Shown piece by piece: positions 23,449 to 29,241 of a stretch of DNA of 29,241 nucleotides. The stretch is taken from NCBI GenBank assembly GCA_902783815.1, contig CACZSM010000261.1:1-29241 (forward strand). Reading direction: 5' to 3'. Origin of the DNA: an uncultured Ruminococcus sp. (lineage in GTDB: Bacteria > Bacillota > Clostridia > Oscillospirales > Acutalibacteraceae). Position 1 is the first letter of the stretch; each line of letters opens with the position of its first letter. A program made the translations under genes and the position numbers. The notes under the pieces were generated by a model that saw nothing but the letters and a program-made list of their open reading frames with translations, made no database searches and was not told where the DNA came from.

Positions 23449-24594
23449 ATGCAAAAACTGAGAAATAAAGCTATTCACTTCATAAAAACCGAAACTGTAC
23501 TCTGTATTTCATTCCTGCTTGCAGTTATATCATCCTTTTTTGTCCCGGTAAGCTCAGCGTACCTCGGATATATTGATTTCAGAGTCCTCGGAATACTGCT
23601 CGGACTGATGATAATTGTAAAAGGACTGTCAGATATTGGTATTTTTGACCTGCTTTGCTCATACCTGATAAGCAAAACAAAGGATACAACACAGCTTATG
23701 CTTGTGCTTGTACTATTATGCTTTTTTACTTCCATGTTTATAACTAACGATGTTGCACTTGTTACATTCGTGCCATTTGCTATCTTTTCTATGCAGCAGG
23801 CAAAATGTGAGGAAAAAACTGTGCTTACGATAATTTTGCAGACACTTGCCGCAAATCTTGGAAGTATGCTTACTCCCTCCGGAAATCCACAGAATCTTTA
23901 CCTTTTCAATTTGTCAGGTATGTCACTTGCGGAATTCCTCCTTATGATGCTGCCTTACAGCCTCTTTTCTCTCCTTCTGCTTACAGTTTGTATCCTGTTC
24001 TGCAAAAGGAAAAAAATTTCATCAGAAAAAAAGAATATCAAAAAACTCAGCCGTTCAGAAAGCATCAGATCAGTAATATATATGCTTCTGTTCATTGCCG
24101 GTATTCTTACCGTAAGCAAGGTCATACCCTGGCAGATATTTATTATTTCAGTGATCGTTATTATGCTCTTCTGCAATAAAAATGCTGTTATCCATGTTGA
24201 TTACTGTCTGATCTTCACTTTTATCTTTTTCTTCATACTGATAGGTAATATTGGAAATATAGAGCCTGTCAGAAACTTCCTGACAGGCTATGTAAACGGT
24301 AATGAAATTTTTATAAGCATTATTGCAAGCCAGATAATAAGCAATGTCCCGGCTGCACTTATGCTTTCAGGCTTTACCGATAACTATTCCTCTCTTATTA
24401 TCGGTACTGATCTGGGTGGTCTTGGTACTCTTATTGCTTCAATGGCAAGCCTTATCTCCTATAAGGCGGCTGCTGAAAAATATCCGGAAAAAAGAAAACA
24501 GTACATCCTTCACTTCACTCTCGCTAATATAGCTTTCCTTGCCTTGCTTGTGGCTTTTCATATCATTAAGGCTATGATAAGCTCTTCTCCATAA
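23449..24594 (+). CDS. SLC13/ArsB-like (ion transporter superfamily) permease
   Basis: A 381-residue integral membrane protein with about ten or eleven hydrophobic segments. The two half-repeats carry the family hairpin motifs: FITNDVALVTFVPFA with PSGNPQNLYLF in the first half, and SNVPAALMLSG with GTDLGGLGTLIASMASL in the second. This pattern occurs in citrate/dicarboxylate (SLC13, CitMHS), arsenite (ArsB) and Na+/H+ (NhaD) carriers, so the substrate cannot be named. It is shorter than the common ~430-470 residues. AAGGAGT lies 9 nt before the ATG. No arsR-like repressor or arsC is nearby, which argues mildly against arsenite. Its stop overlaps the end of the convergent gene by 23 bp. Confidence 0.85.
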   Translation: MQKLRNKAIHFIKTETVLCISFLLAVISSFFVPVSSAYLGYIDFRVLGILLGLMIIVKGLSDIGIFDLLCSYLISKTKDTTQLMLVLVLLCFFTSMFITNDVALVTFVPFAIFSMQQAKCEEKTVLTIILQTLAANLGSMLTPSGNPQNLYLFNLSGMSLAEFLLMMLPYSLFSLLLLTVCILFCKRKKISSEKKNIKKLSRSESIRSVIYMLLFIAGILTVSKVIPWQIFIISVIVIMLFCNKNAVIHVDYCLIFTFIFFFILIGNIGNIEPVRNFLTGYVNGNEIFISIIASQIISNVPAALMLSGFTDNYSSLIIGTDLGGLGTLIASMASLISYKAAAEKYPEKRKQYILHFTLANIAFLALLVAFHIIKAMISSSP

Positions 24595-25303
24595 CAGGCA
24601 GTATGCCGCCTATATCCGTAAGAGGCGAATCCTCCTGGAATTCTAATTCTACACCATGTGCTTGTGCAAAATCCTTTATCGCATTGTAATCAGGATGCTC
24701 TGAGATATTTCCGCAGAACAGAAGTCTGTCCTTATCAATGAGTCCGCAGCATCCGCCGATAAATCCATATTGATAACCCTCAAGATGTATTTTACCGGGT
24801 GTTATCTCCAATACATCCATTCCGGCTCCGCTGCATATACGACAAATTGACTGGTCTGAAGAAATGATCGAATTACTGTCAATAACAACAGTTGAACATC
24901 GGGCATATCTTTGCTTGGTATGCAGAATATCATATCCGCGCTTCGTAAAATACTCTATTATCTTTTTTTCAGCCCTGTTAGTATCACATATCAGCCTCTT
25001 TCCGACTATACATACATTCAGAAGCGGATGATCTGCCAGGATAGTACCGGATATCCTGAAATCGCCGCCAAGTTTTACTATTTCCTTTCCAATAGCTGCT
25101 GAACCAGGACTGACAAAAAAACGATCCCTGCCTATATGACAGACTATCATATCCGCATGATATCTCTCCGAACCTTGAACCAGCTTCAGCGGATCCGGTA
25201 TGAGAATATTCATACCATATCTATTCTTCAACAGATCACAGAATTTTTTATCCCTGCCTGATACGATCACACAGGTAACTCTCTTCCTGGGCAGATTTGG
25301 CAT
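24572..25303 (-). CDS. GME-fold-like protein (resembles DUF6873 family)
   Basis: A 243-residue soluble protein with beta-alpha repeats typical of the guanidino-group-modifying enzyme (arginine deiminase/amidinotransferase) superfamily. Relevant stretches are HADMIVCHIGRDRFFV near 50, DTNRAEKKIIEYF, YARCSTVVIDSNSIISSD near 133, and GYQYGFIGGCCGLIDKDRLLFCG near 176. The last repeats the layout in which GME enzymes place their catalytic Cys/His late in the chain. I identify it with the uncharacterised DUF6873 family from memory of those motifs. Substrate is unknown and catalysis unproven. It follows the permease gene by 35 nt in the same direction. The only SD (GGAAGAG) is about 13 nt from the ATG, so translation may be weak. 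Confidence 0.62.
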   Translation of the reverse strand: MPNLPRKRVTCVIVSGRDKKFCDLLKNRYGMNILIPDPLKLVQGSERYHADMIVCHIGRDRFFVSPGSAAIGKEIVKLGGDFRISGTILADHPLLNVCIVGKRLICDTNRAEKKIIEYFTKRGYDILHTKQRYARCSTVVIDSNSIISSDQSICRICSGAGMDVLEITPGKIHLEGYQYGFIGGCCGLIDKDRLLFCGNISEHPDYNAIKDFAQAHGVELEFQEDSPLTDIGGILPVMEKSLS

Positions 25304-25338
25304 TTCAACAAATTGCTCTTCCAGAATTATTCACCATC

Positions 25339-26520
25339 CTAATAAAATCTCAAGGCATCCACCGGTTTAAGAGATGCTGCTTTCCATGCAGGATATATCC
25401 CGAAAATTATCCCGGTTGCAAGAGAAAATGTTAACATTAGTACTATTATATCAACTTTTAATGCAATTGTCAATCCCAGCCACAAACTGCCAATAAAGGC
25501 AATTATTGCTCCTGTCACTATCCCAAGCAGACACCCTGTCAGACTTATAACTGCGGATTTCGTGAGAAATTCCAGAATAATACTTTTCTTTCCTGCTCCT
25601 ATAGCCTTCTTTATGCCTATCTCCCTTGTTTGCTCTGTAACAGAAACAAGCATAACATTCATTATATTCATTCCTGCAACTATGAGTGAAATTGATCCTA
25701 CGGCTGCCAATACTGCGGAAAAAATATCAAAAATATTATCAAGATTTTCCTTCTGCCTTGCAAGATTGTTTATAATATATCCATTATTTATATGATTAGT
25801 CTGTTCTATGCGTCTGATAATGTCCTTCTCAGCAGTATCATAATCAGTATCGTTTTTCGTCTTTATTATTATCTGAGAGAAATTATTGCTTGACAGATTT
25901 CCCTGCATCGTACTATATGGAATATATACAAAACTCGGTATCAGACCTCCCATCAGATTTTGCAGCAGACCACTTCCTGTCTTTATTATTCCTACAACAG
26001 TATATCTGTCAGTTGTATTTCCACTGTTTATTATAATTGTCTTACCAACAATGTTTTCAGTTCCATAATTCTCTCTTGCGAATTTCTGGTCAACCATACA
26101 TATCCTTGAACCTGATGCTATATCTCCGGTATTGAAAAATCTTCCGTATTGCAGACTCAGTGATATTGTCTTATCTGCTGTCTGATCTATGCCAAACAGA
26201 CATATATCCTTTTGTTCATCCTTCATATATACATTGGTAGTTTCAAATATAACAGGCATCGCATTGCTTACATAAGAAAGTCCTTGTATCCTTTTCAGCT
26301 CATTTATCGACAATGGTGCATTATCCTTCCGCTGACTTACTGATAATCCTCCCATGCCAAGACTGTCTATCTCTCCTGTAAGCGCCGCCTTACCCATATC
26401 TCCGATACAGGTCGTTACTATTACTGCCGCTACTCCGACTGCTATGCCGGATAGTGTGAGTATCATTCTGCCTTTATTTGCAAAAATATCCCTAAGAGAT
26501 TTTATTATCAATTCAAGCAT
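25339..26520 (-). CDS. MacB/FtsX-type ABC transporter permease
   Basis: A 393-residue permease of the MacB_PCD + FtsX architecture. A transmembrane segment after NKGRMILTLSGIAVGVAAVIV is followed by a ~210-residue extracytoplasmic domain (DICLFGID, YGRFFNTGDI, KTIIINSG, FSQIIIKTK). Three C-terminal transmembrane helices come with the conserved NVMLVSVTEQTREIGIKKAIGA loop and a terminal PAWKAASLKPVDALRF. The ATG at 26520 has AAGGAG 6 nt upstream and begins 1 nt after the adaptor stop, so the two are tightly coupled. The matching ATPase normally encoded between adaptor and permease is absent here. In MacAB-like systems such proteins export peptides, antibiotics or lipids; the cargo here is unknown. 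Confidence 0.92.
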   Translation of the reverse strand: MLELIIKSLRDIFANKGRMILTLSGIAVGVAAVIVTTCIGDMGKAALTGEIDSLGMGGLSVSQRKDNAPLSINELKRIQGLSYVSNAMPVIFETTNVYMKDEQKDICLFGIDQTADKTISLSLQYGRFFNTGDIASGSRICMVDQKFARENYGTENIVGKTIIINSGNTTDRYTVVGIIKTGSGLLQNLMGGLIPSFVYIPYSTMQGNLSSNNFSQIIIKTKNDTDYDTAEKDIIRRIEQTNHINNGYIINNLARQKENLDNIFDIFSAVLAAVGSISLIVAGMNIMNVMLVSVTEQTREIGIKKAIGAGKKSIILEFLTKSAVISLTGCLLGIVTGAIIAFIGSLWLGLTIALKVDIIVLMLTFSLATGIIFGIYPAWKAASLKPVDALRFY

Positions 26521-26521
26521 A

Positions 26522-27493
26522 TTATTCTCCTTCAAGTGATATGCGCTGTCCGTCAGAAATATCCTGATAGTTTATTATTATCCTGTCTCCGGATCTTATC
26601 CCTGTTACTGCCTCTGCTCCCTGCTTGTATTCTTTTCCTGTCCTTATATATTTCTTGATCGCCTGATGCTTTGATGCCGTCATGACATATTCACCTTTTT
26701 CATCACTCCTGATATACTCATATGGAACGATCAATACATTCCGGTCGGTTGAAATGGTAATTATACATTCCGCAGAATAACCTATTCTTAGCGCCGGGTC
26801 TGTCTCTTCAAGACAAAGCGTTACTTCGACTGATGTTTCCTTACCGGTAAGTCCTGATACCTGCTTCGCTTCATCTGAAATACGGCTTACTACTGCTGAA
26901 AATGTTTTTTCCGGAAGCGCCGTGAATCTTACCGATGCCTTCTGTCCGGGACTGACCTTTTCTATATATGCCTCGTTTATATTTACAGGTATCATAAGAG
27001 TATCCCTGTCCGCTATCTTGAAAAGTACGGAATGACCGCTGACTATCTGTTCATCCTGAGCACTGATACCTGTGACTGTACCGTCCATTGAGGCGCATAT
27101 CTCTTTGAACGAAGTGTATTTTCTGATCTCCTCAATTACTTTTTCGGGTACGGAAATCTGATCTATACTACCCATTATATTTTTTATTTTTATATCAGAC
27201 GGCGCAAAATCTATTCCATTGTCAGCTTCATAAACATATACTACCGGATCACCCTTTTTTACTTTATCTCCGTTTTTAACACAGTAATGATCTATCAGAC
27301 AATAATTATCCGTCTGGTACGATTTTTCCGAGCTGTATTGCAGCTTTCCTGCGGCTGTTACTGTGTTTTCAGCATCTGTAGGATATATAGTAAAATATGT
27401 CACCTGCGCTGACGCTTTCATTGCATTTCCGCTTAACATTAATGCTGCTATCAGCCCGGCTGTTACGGTAAACAGAAAAAAATACTTCTTCAT
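26522..27493 (-). CDS. MacA/HlyD-family secretion or efflux adaptor
   Basis: A 323-residue membrane-anchored adaptor. The ATG at 27493 (MKKYFFLFTVTAGLIAAL) gives a clean N-terminal signal/anchor helix and has GGGAG 9 nt upstream. A split biotinyl-lipoyl half follows (VKNGDKVKKGDPVVYVYEAD, then SMDGTVTGISAQDEQIVSGHSVLFKIAD), separated by a short insert where long coiled hairpins are found in MacA. Next are the beta-barrel region (DTLMIPVNINEAYIEKVSPG) and the membrane-proximal domain ending near GIRSGDRIIINY. It is compact compared with Gram-negative MacA. It pairs directly with the downstream permease gene. Confidence 0.87.
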   Translation of the reverse strand: MKKYFFLFTVTAGLIAALMLSGNAMKASAQVTYFTIYPTDAENTVTAAGKLQYSSEKSYQTDNYCLIDHYCVKNGDKVKKGDPVVYVYEADNGIDFAPSDIKIKNIMGSIDQISVPEKVIEEIRKYTSFKEICASMDGTVTGISAQDEQIVSGHSVLFKIADRDTLMIPVNINEAYIEKVSPGQKASVRFTALPEKTFSAVVSRISDEAKQVSGLTGKETSVEVTLCLEETDPALRIGYSAECIITISTDRNVLIVPYEYIRSDEKGEYVMTASKHQAIKKYIRTGKEYKQGAEAVTGIRSGDRIIINYQDISDGQRISLEGE

Positions 27494-27534
27494 ACATTTC
27501 AACTCCCGATTATATTATTTGATGAAATAGTACA

Positions 27535-27568
27535 TAATATCATTGTCAATTATTGTAATTTGATATTA
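27535..27568. promoter_or_regulatory. TAATATCA-N18-TGATATTA inverted repeat upstream of the adaptor gene
   Basis: A perfect 8-bp inverted repeat 42 nt upstream of the adaptor ATG. A TTGACA lies inside it on the minus strand (27544-27549), but no well-spaced -10 follows, so the promoter cannot be fixed. The rest of the 274-bp gap between the adaptor and hisH holds only the hisH promoter, AT-rich repeats and no gene. Confidence 0.35.
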
Positions 27569-27660
27569 CACTCAGGATAAACTCAGAGGTTCCCTTCTGT
27601 CTTTTTATTATCAATTTTCTTTTAAAGAAAACTAAATTTTGTGATTTGAAACTCCGGTTA

Positions 27661-27689
27661 TTGACAAAAATTGTGAATAAGTGTAAAAT
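27661..27689 (+). promoter_or_regulatory. Promoter for hisH-hisF
   Basis: Consensus TTGACA (27661-27666), 17 bp, TAAAAT (27684-27689). The start near 27696 leaves a ~70-nt leader with two small stems (CAGTC...GACTG and GTCAG...CTGAC); no histidine-codon leader peptide or T-box was recognised. Confidence 0.75.
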
Positions 27690-27767
27690 AAAAGCAGTCT
27701 TTGGTGACTGTCAGCATAAACCTGACAAATTATGATAACTAATAAAAAGAAAAACGGATGTGATATT

Positions 27768-28385
27768 ATGGTCGCTGTGATCGACTATGGAGCTGGTAAT
27801 CTGCAAAGCGTTATCAAAGCTCTGAATTTTATCGGCGCTGATTGTATCGTTACAAACAAAAAATCTGAAATACTTGGTGCAAGCTGCGCTATTCTTCCGG
27901 GCGTAGGCTCCTTTGCGGATGCAATGGATTGTATGAACGATTCCGGCGCTTCCCAGGCTGTTGTTGACTTTATCAGAACCGGAAAGCCTTTTCTTGGTAT
28001 CTGTCTCGGTCTTCAGCTCCTTTTTGACAGCAGCGAAGAAAGCCCCGGCGCTGAAGGTCTTGGACTGCTTAAAGGCAGCATTACAAGGATCCCTGATGCC
28101 GGCGGTACTCTGAAAATCCCACATATGGGCTGGAATTCACTTGAAATAACAAATCATGAGGGATTGTTCAGGAATGTTCCGGATGAACCTTATGTGTATT
28201 TTGTCCATTCCTACTATCTTAAAGCGGATGATGAAAATATTGTCACTTCAAGAACACATTACGGAACGGCTATTGATGCTTCCGTGAATTATGAAAATAT
28301 ATATGCCGCTCAGTTCCATCCGGAAAAAAGCGGTAAGGTCGGTCTGAAGATCCTACAGAATTTTATTGATTTAGCGGAAGGATGA
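27768..28385 (+). CDS. hisH: Imidazole glycerol phosphate synthase, glutamine amidotransferase subunit
   Basis: Releases ammonia from glutamine and channels it to HisF in histidine biosynthesis. The 205-residue start at 27768 (MVAVIDYGAGNLQSV) follows a GGATGTGA site; a longer reading adds 12 Lys/Asn-rich residues not typical of the family. The class-I triad is visible: nucleophile Cys79 in GICLGLQLLF, and His/Glu in AAQFHPEKSG near 187. The oxyanion motif PGVGSFADAM is near 44-53. It overlaps the region just ahead of hisF and is translated with it. Confidence 0.96.
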   Translation: MVAVIDYGAGNLQSVIKALNFIGADCIVTNKKSEILGASCAILPGVGSFADAMDCMNDSGASQAVVDFIRTGKPFLGICLGLQLLFDSSEESPGAEGLGLLKGSITRIPDAGGTLKIPHMGWNSLEITNHEGLFRNVPDEPYVYFVHSYYLKADDENIVTSRTHYGTAIDASVNYENIYAAQFHPEKSGKVGLKILQNFIDLAEG

Positions 28386-28390
28386 AAAAA

Positions 28391-29158
28391 ATGTATGCCA
28401 AAAGAATAATACCCTGCCTCGATGTCAAGGATGGAAGAGTTGTTAAGGGTACAAGCTTCGTGAACCTAAGAGATGCCGGCGATCCGGTCGAATGTGCAAG
28501 ACTCTATGACAGGGAAGGCGCTGATGAACTTGTACTTCTCGATATTACCGCTTCCAGCGATGCAAGAAATATTATTATTGATATCGTCAGACAGGTCGCT
28601 GACTGCGTATTCATTCCATTTACTGTCGGCGGCGGAATTCGTACAGTAGATGACTTTACAGGTATTCTCAGAGCTGGCGCAGATAAAGTATCCGTAAACT
28701 CAGCGGCTATACATAACCCCGATATCATAAATGAGGCGTCATATAAATTCGGAAGTCAGTGTGTTGTCACTGCGATCGACGCTAAAAGAAGAAATGACAA
28801 CAGCGGATGGGATGTCTTTATCAATGGCGGACGCATAAATACCGGAATTGATGCTGTTAAATGGGCTGTGGAAGCACAAAAGCGCGGCGCAGGAGAAATA
28901 CTGCTTACAAGTATGGACTGTGACGGAGTAAAGAACGGATATGACCTTGATCTGACAAGAGCAGTATCAGAAAATGTTGGCATCCCTGTAATAGCTTCTG
29001 GCGGTGCCGGAAAAATGGAACACTTCTACGATGCCTTTACAACAGGAAAAGCTGATGCTGTGCTTGCAGCTTCACTGTTTCACTTCGGAGAGATCTCTAT
29101 AGGCAGTCTTAAAGAATATCTGAAAGAAAAAAATATCCCTGTAAGAGATACAGAGTAA
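28391..29158 (+). CDS. hisF: Imidazole glycerol phosphate synthase, cyclase subunit
   Basis: TIM-barrel subunit that makes imidazole glycerol phosphate and AICAR from PRFAR and ammonia. Starting at 28391 puts the catalytic aspartates at Asp11 (IIPCLDVKDGRVVKG) and Asp130 (VVTAIDAKR), the canonical numbers, and gives GGAAGG ideal spacing; an ATG at 28382 overlapping the hisH stop would add three residues. Phosphate-binding loops VGGGIRTVDD and VIASGGAGKMEHF are intact. 255 residues, normal length. The hisH-hisF pair stands alone in this window. Confidence 0.97.
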   Translation: MYAKRIIPCLDVKDGRVVKGTSFVNLRDAGDPVECARLYDREGADELVLLDITASSDARNIIIDIVRQVADCVFIPFTVGGGIRTVDDFTGILRAGADKVSVNSAAIHNPDIINEASYKFGSQCVVTAIDAKRRNDNSGWDVFINGGRINTGIDAVKWAVEAQKRGAGEILLTSMDCDGVKNGYDLDLTRAVSENVGIPVIASGGAGKMEHFYDAFTTGKADAVLAASLFHFGEISIGSLKEYLKEKNIPVRDTE

Positions 29159-29177
29159 GCGTAAAATGATAAGCGTA

Positions 29178-29225
29178 TTGATAGATAATAATTTTCTATC
29201 AAAAATGAGTAAAGTGAAATATAAT
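29178..29225 (+). promoter_or_regulatory. Inverted repeat and -10-like sequence after hisF
   Basis: TTGATAGA (29178-29185) and TCTATCAA (29195-29202) form an 8-bp inverted repeat with no U-run after it, so it is not a good terminator. A consensus TATAAT follows at 29220-29225, 17 bp after the weak hexamer TATCAA (29197-29202). This could be the promoter of a gene beyond the window; weakly supported. Confidence 0.3.
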
Positions 29226-29241
29226 ATAGTGCAAAGCATTC

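Noticed and set aside
27690..27767. T-box or histidine leader peptide before hisH
   Set aside because: No run of His codons, no T-box sequence and no terminator hairpin; only two 5-bp stems.
1..29241. CRISPR array, IS element, prophage, tRNA or rRNA
   Set aside because: No regularly spaced repeats, transposase-like or phage-like proteins, CCA-ended cloverleaf or rRNA-like sequence was found on reading either strand.

Overview
This 29.2 kb window looks like the chromosome of an anaerobic, low- to mid-GC Firmicute. A Ruminococcus-like Clostridia lineage (Oscillospiraceae) is my best guess, from gene content and protein flavour only. Supporting evidence: a PolC-type replicase with built-in proofreading exonuclease, an IreB-family phosphoprotein, the Gram-positive cluster pyrH-frr-uppS-cdsA-dxr-rseP-ispG-polC, an oxygen-sensitive class III ribonucleotide reductase (nrdD/nrdG) as the only RNR seen, AGGAGG-type ribosome binding sites and sigma-A promoters with 17-bp spacers. 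No phage, IS element, CRISPR array, tRNA or rRNA was seen, and no gene-free stretch exceeds 300 bp.

Layout. (1) Minus strand, 1-4.9 kb: ppk1 and a phosphofructokinase form one unit. A PH-domain protein follows from its own promoter, which is overlapped by a long palindrome; then come a YitT-family membrane protein and the first seven codons of another gene. (2) 4.9-5.7 kb, minus: ireB plus a small unknown protein, with its own promoter and terminator. (3) 5.8-19.6 kb, minus: a long housekeeping run, pyrH, frr, uppS, cdsA, dxr, rseP, ispG, polC, lon, ysxC. It joins UMP kinase, ribosome recycling, the undecaprenyl carrier, CDP-diacylglycerol, two isoprenoid (MEP) steps, membrane proteolysis, replication, ATP-dependent proteolysis and ribosome assembly. 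Strong hairpins, mostly lacking a U-tract on the coding strand, sit at internal boundaries. (4) 19.7-22.5 kb, minus: nrdD and nrdG, separated by a terminator/attenuator-like hairpin.

(5) 22.5-24.6 kb: divergent from nrdD is a plus-strand Crp/Fnr-type regulator followed by an SLC13/ArsB-like permease. The shared 241-bp control region is the densest regulatory site here. It has overlapping divergent promoters, two NrdR-box-like sequences exactly 32 bp apart, and a TGTTG-N6-CAACA dyad with Crp-family spacing. (6) 24.6-27.5 kb, minus: a secretion/efflux adaptor, a MacB-type permease with no ATPase beside it, and a protein resembling the GME-fold (guanidino-modifying enzyme) DUF6873 family. (7) 27.7-29.2 kb, plus: hisH-hisF, the two subunits of imidazole glycerol phosphate synthase, behind a strong promoter.

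Most of the window is ordinary core genome. The parts most worth a second look are the nrdD/Crp control region, the GME-like protein with ATPase-less export genes, the operator-like palindrome over the PH-domain gene promoter, the ppk1-pfk pairing, and the unknown protein after ireB.
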